Source: an uncultured Bacteroides sp.
GTDB taxonomy: Bacteria; Bacteroidota; Bacteroidia; Bacteroidales; Bacteroidaceae
NCBI GenBank assembly: GCA_900556625.1
Contig: USPQ01000021.1
Location: 1-41,000 of the forward strand
Length of the DNA: 41,000 bases
Direction: 5' to 3'
In this document: positions 8,444-16,743 of the stretch, piece after piece
Position numbering within the stretch: position 1 is the first letter of the stretch
Layout of the letters: the number at the start of each line of letters is the position of its first letter
The notes under the pieces: generated by a model
The model's input: only the letters and a program-made list of their open reading frames with translations
Databases searched by the model: none
Told to the model about the DNA's origin: nothing
Made by a program: the position numbers and the translations under genes

Positions 8444-11400
8444 ATGAAAAAAAAATATCCGGAGGGAACTGCCATTCCTTCCGGATATGAAATCGAAAAA
8501 TTCCTTAAAATTAGCGTGTTACTAACGCAATCCAATCAAAATAGAATTAATAACCAATTTACTAATACCAGGAAAATGCTACAAATGTATAAAGAAATAG
8601 CAGGACGAGTGCTCCAAAAACAGGTTTTTCTTACTTTTTTAGTATTATTAATGATGCAGACCTCTGCTTTTGGGCAAAAAGATAGTAAAATAACTATCCA
8701 ACAGAAAAATATGACTGTAATTGAGGCTTTAAAATCTGTGGAAAGACAGACTAAAATGTCTATCAATTATAGTGATTCTCAATTGAAAAGCAAAAAGCTT
8801 ACCAATCTGAACTTGAAAAATGCGCTTATAACTACTGCGCTTGATACAATCTTAAAAGGAACAGGTTTCACTTATCAAATCCGTGATAATTATGTTATAG
8901 TTACCGAACAAAAGTCGGTAGCGCCTTCTGTAGTGAAGAATATAAGAGGCAAGGTAGTTGATGAAAATGGAGAACCACTGATTGGTGTGAATATCTCGGT
9001 GGAAGGTAGTTCTACGGGAACTATAACTGATATGAATGGAAACTTTATGATAAAAGCTTCCGATAAATCTAAGTTGAAAATATCTTATATAGGGTATGCA
9101 ACTCAAATGATTGCCGTTTCAAATAAAGATTTTTATCAGGTTGTGTTAAAACAGGACGCTGAAGTCTTGGATGAAGTCGTTGTGACTGCATTAGGTATAA
9201 AACGTGCGGAAAAGGCTTTGTCATATAATGTACAACAGGTGAAAGGGGATGAATTGACTACTGTGAAAGACGCTAACTTCATTTCTTCATTGAATGGAAA
9301 GGTTGCCGGTGTTACCATTAATTCTTCCAATTCAACCGGTGGCGCATCCCGTGTTGTTATGCGTGGTGTAAAGTCTATCACTTCTTCCAACTTGGCGCTT
9401 TATGTGATTGATGGTGTGCCCATGTATAATATGATGAATGGTGGCAATTCACAAAGCGTTTTTGCTGACCAACCGGGTACGGATGGGGCGGCTGATATTA
9501 ATCCGGAAGATATAGAGTCTATCTCTATGCTGACAGGACCTTCCGCTGCTGCATTGTATGGTAATGCTGCCGCTGCGGGTGTAGTGCTGATTACTACTAA
9601 AAAAGGATCTGTTGACAAGACGTCTGTGACAGTATCTAACAATACAACTTTCTCGAAAGTGGCGATGATGCCAGAAATGCAGAGTAAGTACGGAAATGTG
9701 GCAGGAAATGTGGATAGCTGGGGACCGATTGTGAATAGCGATTATGATCCGCGCGATTTCTTCCGTACAGGTAGTAACGTGATAAACTCTGTAGCTTTGT
9801 CTACCGGTAATCAAAAGAACCAGAGTTATTTGTCGGCTTCCACTACCAATACAACGAATATCCTGCCGAACAGTGGATATAACCGTTATAATTTCACTGT
9901 ACGCAACACGACCAGTTTCTTGAAAGATAAAATGACATTGGATGCCGGTGCAAGCTATATTCTTCAGAACGATAAAAATATGGTATCTCAAGGATACTAT
10001 TATAATCCACTGCCTGGACTTTATCGATTCCCCCGTTCGGAAAATTTTGAGGATGTGCGTATGTTTGAGCGTTACAATGAGGGTTTAGGTATAATGGAAC
10101 AGTATTGGCCTTACGGAGAAATTTCCAGTGGACTGGCAAATCCATATTGGGTACAAAACCGTCAGATACGTGAGAATAAGAAAACACGTTATATGGTGAA
10201 TGCTTCTCTGAAATATCAAATATTTGATTGGTTGGATGTCACAGGTCGTGTGAAAATTGACAATTATGAAAATCGTAAGACATACAAGGCGTATGCTTCT
10301 ACCGGTAGTCTGTCTGCAGGAGACAGAGGAACATATCATGATACTTGGGCTCAGTCAAAGACTACCTATGCAGATGCCATTGCTACAGTAAATAAGAACT
10401 TTAACGATTGGTCTGTGAATGTAAACTTGGGTGTATCTTTGAATGACAGTCGTTATGAATCGATCGGATATGAAGGCGGCTTGAAGATTTATAACTTCTT
10501 TGCTGTTCATAATTTGGATTTTGATAAAGCATGGAAACCAAAGCAAGAGGGTTGGCATGATCAGACTAGAGCTATCTTTGCGAATGCAGAACTAGGTTGG
10601 AAGTCAATGCTTTATTTGACGGTAACCGGACGTAATGACTGGGATTCAAGATTGGCTTTCTCTGATTATAAATCATTCTTCTATCCGTCGGTAGGGCTTT
10701 CGGCTATTCTTACAAGTATGTTTGATACACCGGAATGGTTAAGTTTTTTGAAAGTTCGTGGTTCATATACTGAGGTAGGTAATTCTTACGATCGTTTTAT
10801 GACTACTGTCACTTATCCATACGATGAAGCATCGCATAATTGGAACACGACTTCTGTTTACCCGAATACTAAATTGAAACCAGAACGCACAAAATCATGG
10901 GAAGTGGGGGTAGACGCCAGATTTCTGAATGATATCAGTTTCAACTTAACTTACTATCGTTCCAATACTTACAATCAGACTTTCCATGCAACTTTGTCTG
11001 CTTCTTCCGGATATTCATCTATTCCTATCCAAAGTGGAAATATTATGAATGAAGGTATTGAAATGTCTTTAGGATATGATAAGAAGTGGGGAGATTTCTC
11101 TTTCAACACTAATTATACGTTGACTTGGAATCGTAATGAAATAAAACAATTAGCTGATGGCGCTTATAATTATGCTACCGGAGAGCCGATCGTAATGCCG
11201 GAGTTGGATGTTTTACATTATGGACAATTAGATGCCCGTCTGCTTTTGCGTGTAGGTGGTTCAATGGGAGATGTATATGGTCAGAAAGTGCTGAAACGCG
11301 ATCTCAATGGATATATCCTTAATGAGGAAGGAGTAGGTCTTGCCCTTGAAAATAAGGAAACGCATTTGGGGTCTATCTTGCCAAAGATGAATATGGGATG

Positions 11401-11866
11401 GAATTTGGGATTCGGATATAAAGGTATAAATCTGGGTATGACATTTACCGGACGTTTTGGAGGTATTGTACTAAGTGAAACGCAATCAGTATTGAATGCT
11501 GCCGGTGTGTCTAAAATTAGTGCGGATGTTCGTGATGCGGGTGGCGTACCGATTAATCAAGCCAAAATAGATGTACGCAATTACTTCCAGACAATTCAAA
11601 CAGCTTCCGTTTATTACACATATAGTGCTACAAACGTGCGTTTGGGTGAATTAAGCCTGAGTTATACATTGCCGAAGAAATGGTTTGCCAATAAATTAGG
11701 TATGACTGTCGGACTTGTAGGAAAGAATCTGTGGATGATTTATTGCAAAGCACCTTTCGACCCGGAACTGACTACTTCGGCTGCGTCTAATTTCTATCAG
11801 GGATTTGATGCATATATGCTCCCAAGTACGAGAAACTTTGGATTTAATGTCAAATTTCAGTTTTAA
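8444..11866 (+). CDS. SusC-type TonB-dependent outer-membrane transporter with STN signalling domain
   Basis: The longest frame is 1140 aa from ATG 8444. The first 44 residues do not look like a signal peptide. A proper one (KEIAGRVLQKQ, hydrophobic core, then AFGQ) follows Met45/Met48, so the true start may be 8576, giving 1096 aa. The STN domain spans about 79-155 and the carboxypeptidase-like domain about 166-236 (GKVVDENGEPLIGVNISVEG). The plug starts near 243 (LDEVVVTALGIKR), and the beta barrel ends in the aromatic-ending NVKFQF. The STN domain fits signalling to the adjacent FecR. It imports an oligosaccharide captured by the SusD and LamG lipoproteins encoded downstream. SusD starts 13 bp after the stop. 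Confidence 0.95.
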   Translation: MKKKYPEGTAIPSGYEIEKFLKISVLLTQSNQNRINNQFTNTRKMLQMYKEIAGRVLQKQVFLTFLVLLMMQTSAFGQKDSKITIQQKNMTVIEALKSVERQTKMSINYSDSQLKSKKLTNLNLKNALITTALDTILKGTGFTYQIRDNYVIVTEQKSVAPSVVKNIRGKVVDENGEPLIGVNISVEGSSTGTITDMNGNFMIKASDKSKLKISYIGYATQMIAVSNKDFYQVVLKQDAEVLDEVVVTALGIKRAEKALSYNVQQVKGDELTTVKDANFISSLNGKVAGVTINSSNSTGGASRVVMRGVKSITSSNLALYVIDGVPMYNMMNGGNSQSVFADQPGTDGAADINPEDIESISMLTGPSAAALYGNAAAAGVVLITTKKGSVDKTSVTVSNNTTFSKVAMMPEMQSKYGNVAGNVDSWGPIVNSDYDPRDFFRTGSNVINSVALSTGNQKNQSYLSASTTNTTNILPNSGYNRYNFTVRNTTSFLKDKMTLDAGASYILQNDKNMVSQGYYYNPLPGLYRFPRSENFEDVRMFERYNEGLGIMEQYWPYGEISSGLANPYWVQNRQIRENKKTRYMVNASLKYQIFDWLDVTGRVKIDNYENRKTYKAYASTGSLSAGDRGTYHDTWAQSKTTYADAIATVNKNFNDWSVNVNLGVSLNDSRYESIGYEGGLKIYNFFAVHNLDFDKAWKPKQEGWHDQTRAIFANAELGWKSMLYLTVTGRNDWDSRLAFSDYKSFFYPSVGLSAILTSMFDTPEWLSFLKVRGSYTEVGNSYDRFMTTVTYPYDEASHNWNTTSVYPNTKLKPERTKSWEVGVDARFLNDISFNLTYYRSNTYNQTFHATLSASSGYSSIPIQSGNIMNEGIEMSLGYDKKWGDFSFNTNYTLTWNRNEIKQLADGAYNYATGEPIVMPELDVLHYGQLDARLLLRVGGSMGDVYGQKVLKRDLNGYILNEEGVGLALENKETHLGSILPKMNMGWNLGFGYKGINLGMTFTGRFGGIVLSETQSVLNAAGVSKISADVRDAGGVPINQAKIDVRNYFQTIQTASVYYTYSATNVRLGELSLSYTLPKKWFANKLGMTVGLVGKNLWMIYCKAPFDPELTTSAASNFYQGFDAYMLPSTRNFGFNVKFQF
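8447..8488 (-). terminator. Minus-strand intrinsic terminator inside the SusC 5' end
   Basis: Bases 8455-8466 (atatccggaggg) pair with 8477-8488 (ccttccggatat) with one G-T wobble around a 10-nt loop. Nine A residues on the left (8447-8455) become the U tract of a minus-strand transcript. There is no T tract on the plus side, so it would not stop SusC transcription. Confidence 0.7.
8447..8589 (-). ncRNA. Predicted cis-antisense RNA over the SusC leader
   Basis: On the minus strand a TACATTTG box (8589-8582) matches the Bacteroides -7 consensus TAnnTTTG. About 100 nt further on, a 12-bp hairpin (8488-8455) is followed by nine consecutive T residues (8455-8447), a textbook intrinsic terminator. 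Together they would give an RNA of about 130 nt running from near 8576 to 8447. That is antisense to the start of the SusC transcript and to both candidate start codons. A TTTG-like -33 element lies at 8618-8615, with a spacing slightly longer than usual. DonS-type antisense repressors described for Bacteroides PULs occupy the same place. The transcript itself is an inference. Confidence 0.5.
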
Positions 11867-11879
11867 ATAGTAAATAGGT

Positions 11880-13421
11880 ATGAACAAGATAATAAAATAT
11901 ATTGGAGCAAGTGCTGTTATATGCTTGATGGCAGGATGTACTACTAATTTTGAGGATTTCAACACCAATCCGTACCAGCCTTCTAAAGTGCCGGCTAATA
12001 CATTGCTGTCGGGAATGTTTAATGTATATGCAGCACCTATGCAAAATGACTGTCAGCATATAAATTGTATGTGGGCTTGTTTTAGCGGACAAATCACCGC
12101 ACCTAGTACTTGGTCAAAAGGGGAAAATCTTTTTGCTTATTATAATGCGATGGAGGATCATAACGCTGCTACCTGGGCTAAAATATATGCACGCATTTAT
12201 CCTAACTTCTTCCGGATTGAGGAAGCTACGGAGAAAAAGGGTGTTATCTACGCTATGGCTCAGTTGACACGTATTTATGCAATGCAGATGATGGCCTCCC
12301 TGCAAGGTCCTATCCCTTACTCTAAAGTGAAATCGGGTGATATAAGGGCTGCTTATGACGATGAACCGACTGCCTGGCGTGCCATGTTCGATGATTTGGA
12401 TAATGTAATTGCTATATTGAAATCTGCAGCGGAATTGGGGATTAATCAGGATTTGGCAGCAGTAGATCAATTTTATGGCGGAAATTGCGAAAAATGGATG
12501 AAATTTGCCAATACATTAAAACTTAGAATGGCTATCCGGGTGTCCGGAGTAGCAGATTATGCTCAGGCTAAAGCTGAAGAAGCTGTACGTGGTGGTGTGT
12601 TGGAGTCTGTTTCCGATAGTTCATATGACACAACTAGCAGTGGTATCAATGAAAATGGCTATGCTATTGTGAGCGGATGGGGCGAGGTGAGAGCTAATGC
12701 TTGTATTACCTCATATATGAATGGGTATAAGGACCCACGGCGTTCCGCTTATTTTACTAAGCAAGCGGCTGGCTTTTCTGAAGATTATGTAGGAGTCCGT
12801 TCGGGATCTTCGGTAGCTCCAAATCCTTCTGATTATCAGAACTATAGTAACCTGATGATAACGACTGATAAAACATTGCCGCAACCGGTGATGTATGCTG
12901 CAGAAGCAGCTTTCTTACGTGCAGAAGGCGAGCTGAAAGGCTGGGATATGCAGGGTGATGCAGAGACTTTCTATGAACAGGGAATTCGGTTGTCTTTTGA
13001 GGAATTTAAAGTAACCGGAGTAGATGCGTATTTGGATGATGATAAATCGAAACCGGGAAATTACGTTGATCCCAATCACTCTGCCGACAATTATAGTAAT
13101 CTGTCTACTATCACTATTAAATGGGACAAAAGTGCCACTCCGGAGGAAATGTTGGAGAGAGTGCTTACTCAAAAGTGGATAGCTCTCTATCCGGATCCTT
13201 TAAATGGCTGGTCGGATTTCCGTCGTACGGGATTCCCGAAAATATTTCCGGCAACACATTCTGCAAATCCGGATTGTAAACCGGCTCGCGGGCAACGCCG
13301 TCTTCGTTTTGCTGACACAGAGTATAATACGAATAAAGAAAATGTGGAGGCTGCTGTGACTATGCTTAGTGATGGGAGAGACTCTAATGGTACCGATTTG
13401 TGGTGGGCTTTGAAAAATTAG
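11880..13421 (+). CDS. SusD-like outer-membrane lipoprotein
   Basis: The 513-aa lipoprotein has a lipobox ending at Cys20 (CLMAGC), followed by TTNFEDFNTNPYQPS, a typical start for the SusD-like branch that has NTNP near the N-terminus. Further family features are the helical TPR-like segments (IYPNFFRIEEATEKKG, MAQLTRIYAMQMM), KWMKFANTLKLRMAIR, and the C-terminal segment with ERVLTQKWIALYPDPLNGWSDFRRTGFP. It would form the lid over the SusC barrel and capture glycan at the cell surface. It sits 13 bp after SusC and 32 bp before the GH18 gene, all on one strand. The substrate cannot be read directly; the neighbouring GH18 suggests a GlcNAc-containing glycan. Confidence 0.94.
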   Translation: MNKIIKYIGASAVICLMAGCTTNFEDFNTNPYQPSKVPANTLLSGMFNVYAAPMQNDCQHINCMWACFSGQITAPSTWSKGENLFAYYNAMEDHNAATWAKIYARIYPNFFRIEEATEKKGVIYAMAQLTRIYAMQMMASLQGPIPYSKVKSGDIRAAYDDEPTAWRAMFDDLDNVIAILKSAAELGINQDLAAVDQFYGGNCEKWMKFANTLKLRMAIRVSGVADYAQAKAEEAVRGGVLESVSDSSYDTTSSGINENGYAIVSGWGEVRANACITSYMNGYKDPRRSAYFTKQAAGFSEDYVGVRSGSSVAPNPSDYQNYSNLMITTDKTLPQPVMYAAEAAFLRAEGELKGWDMQGDAETFYEQGIRLSFEEFKVTGVDAYLDDDKSKPGNYVDPNHSADNYSNLSTITIKWDKSATPEEMLERVLTQKWIALYPDPLNGWSDFRRTGFPKIFPATHSANPDCKPARGQRRLRFADTEYNTNKENVEAAVTMLSDGRDSNGTDLWWALKN

Positions 13422-13453
13422 AGATTATTAATGGTTAATTTTAAGATTATAGT

Positions 13454-14572
13454 ATGAGAAGATTAATATATTTCATATTTGCGTCTGTCGCTGTACTAGT
13501 ATTTGTACAATGTAGTGACTGGACTGAAATGGAGAATAAATTTACTGAACCGGTGAATATTAATAGTGAGGATTACTATCGAGCCTTACGGGAATATAAA
13601 AAGACAGATCATCCTATTTGTTTTGGGTGGTATAGTGATTGGTCGGGTACAGGTGACAATATGAATAACCAATTGAGAGGTATTCCCGATTCCATGGATT
13701 TAGTATCTTTGTGGGGCGGTGCTTTCAATTTGACAGAAGCGCAGAAAAGTGATCTTAAGGAGGTTAGGGAAAAGAAAGGAACTCGGATATTGTATTGCCA
13801 GCATATCATGGATATTGGTAGAAGTATGACGCCTGCTTCTGTGGAGAATGACCATATAGTAGACGGTGTGCAATATAATTCTTATGAAGAGGCTATGGCA
13901 GCTTACTGGGGATGGTATGCAACCGGAAATCATCCAACGTACAATAATCACTATGGTGATGGCTCCCCAGAGGGTATTGAGGCTGCTATCCGTAAATATG
14001 CACAGGTTATAGCGGATTCTGTCAATAAATATGATTATGATGGTTTTGATATTGACTATGAACCGAATTGGGGCTATCCAGGCAATATTTCCAGTCATCC
14101 GGAACGCATGCACATTCTTCTTGATGAGTTATCGAAAAATTTTGGACCGAAATCGGGAACTGGCCGTATTCTTATGGTGGATGGAGAACCTCAGACTTTG
14201 AACACAGAATCTGGTGGACTATTGGATTACTATGTGATTCAAGCATATTATAGCCCGGGTGATACTGATTTGGATACTCGTTTCAATAAACTGTTGGCTA
14301 AATTTGGATCAATAGAAGATGAAGCTACAATTCTTCGTAAAACTGTTTGGTGTGAAGACTTCGAAAGACATAAATCGGACGGAGGACCGCAGTTTACAAC
14401 TCGAGACGGTGTGACGACATATTCTTTGAAGGGGATGTCTATGTATTATCGTCCGGGAGTAGATGCACGTATCGGTGGTGTAGGAGCGTATCGTTTTAAT
14501 TTGTGCCGTCCGGTGAATGACTATTTCTTTATGCGTGAAGTGATTCAGGTGATGAATCCTGCCCAACATTAA
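13454..14572 (+). CDS. GH18 endo-beta-N-acetylglucosaminidase-like lipoprotein
   Basis: The 372-aa protein has a lipobox at Cys20 (VLVFVQC) and then a GH18-type barrel. The catalytic motif DGFDIDYE at residues 196-203 matches DxxDxDxE completely, with Glu203 as the expected acid/base and Asp201 as its partner. Other barrel strands show as HPICFGWYSDW (near 53-63), MDLVSLWGGAF, and GLLDYYVIQAYYSPG with the YxxQAYY element lining the pocket. Family knowledge points to endo-acting cleavage of the chitobiose core of N-glycans or related GlcNAc linkages on the cell surface. The intact motif argues against a merely binding GH18. The close homologue in concept is the GH18 of the B. thetaiotaomicron N-glycan PUL. 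Substrate remains an inference. Confidence 0.88.
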   Translation: MRRLIYFIFASVAVLVFVQCSDWTEMENKFTEPVNINSEDYYRALREYKKTDHPICFGWYSDWSGTGDNMNNQLRGIPDSMDLVSLWGGAFNLTEAQKSDLKEVREKKGTRILYCQHIMDIGRSMTPASVENDHIVDGVQYNSYEEAMAAYWGWYATGNHPTYNNHYGDGSPEGIEAAIRKYAQVIADSVNKYDYDGFDIDYEPNWGYPGNISSHPERMHILLDELSKNFGPKSGTGRILMVDGEPQTLNTESGGLLDYYVIQAYYSPGDTDLDTRFNKLLAKFGSIEDEATILRKTVWCEDFERHKSDGGPQFTTRDGVTTYSLKGMSMYYRPGVDARIGGVGAYRFNLCRPVNDYFFMREVIQVMNPAQH

Positions 14573-14592
14573 TACTATGAATATAACTAAAA

Positions 14593-15795
14593 ATGAAAAC
14601 TATGAAGATGATTAGATTTTCTAAATATGTGGCATTGGTAATTATTCTAGCATCAGTCTTTGGTTGTGATGATGCGGAAATGAAGGCCATTGATAATGGA
14701 TTATACATTCAGGAGGCCGCACCTTCTAATAAATTCGATCAACAGATCATAACGCAGTTGGTAGATGATGAAGAAGTTGTGAAAACGCTGACAGTTCGTT
14801 TAGTTCGTGCTATGGATCATGATGTCACTGTCACACTGGATATTGATCCTCAGTTGCTTGAGGAGTATAATAACAAAAATGAAGCAAACTATTTAGTGCT
14901 TCCGGAAGAATATCGAAATTTTGAAAAGACAGTCACTATCTCTGCTGGTAATGTTTCAGCTCCGGTTGTTAATCTTATTATAAAGCCGTATAGTTCTTCA
15001 AATGGTGAGGCATATGCTATTCCTATACGAATTACTTCTGTGGACGGACCGGTCGAAATGAAGGGGAACGCGAATCATCTTCTTTATTTGCTAACCTCAC
15101 CTCATAGGCAAAAAGCTGTAATAATAAAAAAAGGAAATAGAACTGTTAAGACGTTTAGTACTGCCATTCCTATGGAACAATGGACTTTTGAATATTGGGT
15201 GAAGGTAGATAATATAACAGGGAAACCTACAGGAGATTGGGAAGGTTTGGGAAATAAAAATTTCAGGGCACGAATTTTTGTTCCTGATTCCCAACCGCTC
15301 ACATTCTCTGATTTAACTCTTCGCTATTATGCTGATGGAGCTAATGTACAGATTCCTATTTTACAATTCCAAAATTCAGCTGGTCATTTTGATACTACTG
15401 GATTCTGGTGGCCTGATACATGGTATCATATTGCTTATACCTATGATGGTACAACAGTTACAGTATATAAAGATGGTGTAAAGGATAATTCGTTAGCAAA
15501 TTCTATTGACTGGACTTTTAAAAGCCTTTCTTTTGCTATAGGAAGTTTTGGATATGAACAACAAGTAGAATTCGCACAGATTCGTATGTGGAAGAAATGT
15601 CTTTCAGAGAATGTGATAAAAGACAATATGTCACGTCAAGTTGCCGGAGATTCTGATGGGTTGATAGGTTATTGGAAATGTGATGAAGGAACGGGTAATG
15701 AGTTGAAGGATAGTAGTCCTAACCAGAACCATGTAACTCTTGGTGGAACACCTCAATGGAGTGAACAAATTAATTTTTCTCATCCGAATAAATAA
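14593..15795 (+). CDS. DUF1735 / LamG-type surface glycan-binding lipoprotein
   Basis: The 400-aa lipoprotein has a lipobox at Cys25 (ASVFGC, followed by DDAE). Residues ~35-165 resemble the DUF1735 N-terminal domain seen in PUL binding proteins (TLTVRLVRAMDHDVTVTLDID, NYLVLPEEY, VTISAGN). Residues ~190-385 form a concanavalin-like LamG domain (WTFEYWVKVDN, WYHIAYTYDGTTVTVYKDG, AQIRMWKKCLSE, LIGYWKCDEGTG). No catalytic residues are recognised. It is the last gene of the PUL, 20 bp after GH18 and just ahead of a terminator, so it probably serves as an extra surface glycan-binding protein for the GH18 substrate. An ATG at 14605 could also be the start. Confidence 0.85.
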   Translation: MKTMKMIRFSKYVALVIILASVFGCDDAEMKAIDNGLYIQEAAPSNKFDQQIITQLVDDEEVVKTLTVRLVRAMDHDVTVTLDIDPQLLEEYNNKNEANYLVLPEEYRNFEKTVTISAGNVSAPVVNLIIKPYSSSNGEAYAIPIRITSVDGPVEMKGNANHLLYLLTSPHRQKAVIIKKGNRTVKTFSTAIPMEQWTFEYWVKVDNITGKPTGDWEGLGNKNFRARIFVPDSQPLTFSDLTLRYYADGANVQIPILQFQNSAGHFDTTGFWWPDTWYHIAYTYDGTTVTVYKDGVKDNSLANSIDWTFKSLSFAIGSFGYEQQVEFAQIRMWKKCLSENVIKDNMSRQVAGDSDGLIGYWKCDEGTGNELKDSSPNQNHVTLGGTPQWSEQINFSHPNK

Positions 15796-15815
15796 CTCCT
15801 AGTGAAATGAATAGA

Positions 15816-15848
15816 AAGGTCGTCACGTTAATAAGTGGCGACTTTTTA
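15816..15848 (+). terminator. Intrinsic terminator of the GH18 PUL
   Basis: An 11-bp stem (15816-15826 with 15835-15845, two G-T wobbles) with an 8-nt loop runs into a five-T tract. It sits 21 bp after the LamG gene stop. Confidence 0.75.
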
Positions 15849-15926
15849 TGTTTCTAGGATTGGGATCTCATATTCCCACTTACGGTCGTTAAGTTAGGTT
15901 CTAGTTGTATTAGAGGAATGAATAAA

Positions 15927-16607
15927 CTAAAGAGTAATTCCGAATACAAAATAGACCTGTTCCTCGTAAGGGTTAGCTATTAATTTTCCGAATATGGGTA
16001 AAGAAAAATTGGATGTAATTTTGAGTTCTTTTGTTGCTGATAACCCAACGTTGACTACATTGAATTTATTGGAATAAAAACTTTCCCAAGGTGTAAAGCC
16101 TGCTTCAATACTTAGATTTACGTCCTTCACATTGAAAGGATAACTCAATTCACAGTAACTGGACCAAGCGCGTTTCCCGTTTTCCCGGTAGTCATTTCCT
16201 GCAAATGTGGTGTACCAGCTTATAGATAGTGGAAATTTCTCGCTAAACATATATCCGACTCCTATTTCAAAAGTATGTCCGGTGGAGTGTGAACTGTAAT
16301 TGAAATATTTGAAAGGCTCATCCTCTGTTTGGGTAAAGTAGTTATTGAAGTAAAGAGTCAGGTTTTTGTACTCATATTCTAGTGAAAGGTCTATTTCATT
16401 ATTCTTTTCCCGGAACTCGGTGGAGCCCCAAGCATAGACGGTCAATCCTTTCCAGTTGAGGCCGAGTGAGGGTTGCACACTTGCATTGCCGCTGTCAATA
16501 CCACGCCAGATATAGCTGCTGACGAAATCAGCATTTACAAAAACTTCTTGTGCCTGTGCAAAGGCTGCGTAAAATAGGATTGCAATAAGTACAATATGTC
16601 TTTTCAT
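15927..16607 (-). CDS. TorF-like putative outer-membrane porin
   Basis: I place the start at ATG 16607 (226 aa), because MKRHIVLIAILFYAAFAQA is a clear cleavable signal peptide; the in-frame extension to 16682 is unlike a leader. The mature protein begins EVFVNADFVSSYIWRGID, the typical opening of the TorF/Gcw_chp family. It consists of alternating amphipathic strands and ends in an aromatic-rich strand (YFVFGITL), as barrel proteins do. A TATCTTTG -7 box lies 32 bp upstream, and a terminator separates it from the TonB receptor gene, so it is probably its own transcription unit. The function is unknown beyond a likely small outer-membrane barrel. Confidence 0.8.
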   Translation of the reverse strand: MKRHIVLIAILFYAAFAQAQEVFVNADFVSSYIWRGIDSGNASVQPSLGLNWKGLTVYAWGSTEFREKNNEIDLSLEYEYKNLTLYFNNYFTQTEDEPFKYFNYSSHSTGHTFEIGVGYMFSEKFPLSISWYTTFAGNDYRENGKRAWSSYCELSYPFNVKDVNLSIEAGFTPWESFYSNKFNVVNVGLSATKELKITSNFSLPIFGKLIANPYEEQVYFVFGITL

Positions 16608-16638
16608 TTTATCGGTTGTATTTCTCTGTTTTCGGGTG

Positions 16639-16646
16639 CAAAGATA
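16639..16646 (-). promoter_or_regulatory. Candidate -7 box for the TorF-like gene
   Basis: The minus strand reads TATCTTTG, an exact match to TAnnTTTG, 32 bp before the chosen ATG. It supports the start at 16607 over the upstream one, which it would fall inside. Confidence 0.5.
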
Positions 16647-16680
16647 CTTAATATATAAATTAAATGTGACCGGATAGGGC

Positions 16681-16715
16681 AAAAAAAGGAAACGACTGCA
16701 TTATGCAGCCGTTTC
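16681..16715 (-). terminator. Intrinsic terminator after the TonB receptor gene
   Basis: Bases 16689-16700 pair with 16704-16715 (12-bp stem, one mismatch, tiny loop), and seven A residues at 16681-16687 give the minus-strand U tract. It lies 29 bp after the receptor stop codon. Confidence 0.8.
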
Positions 16716-16743
16716 GTAATCAATTATAAATCTTAATAGTCAT

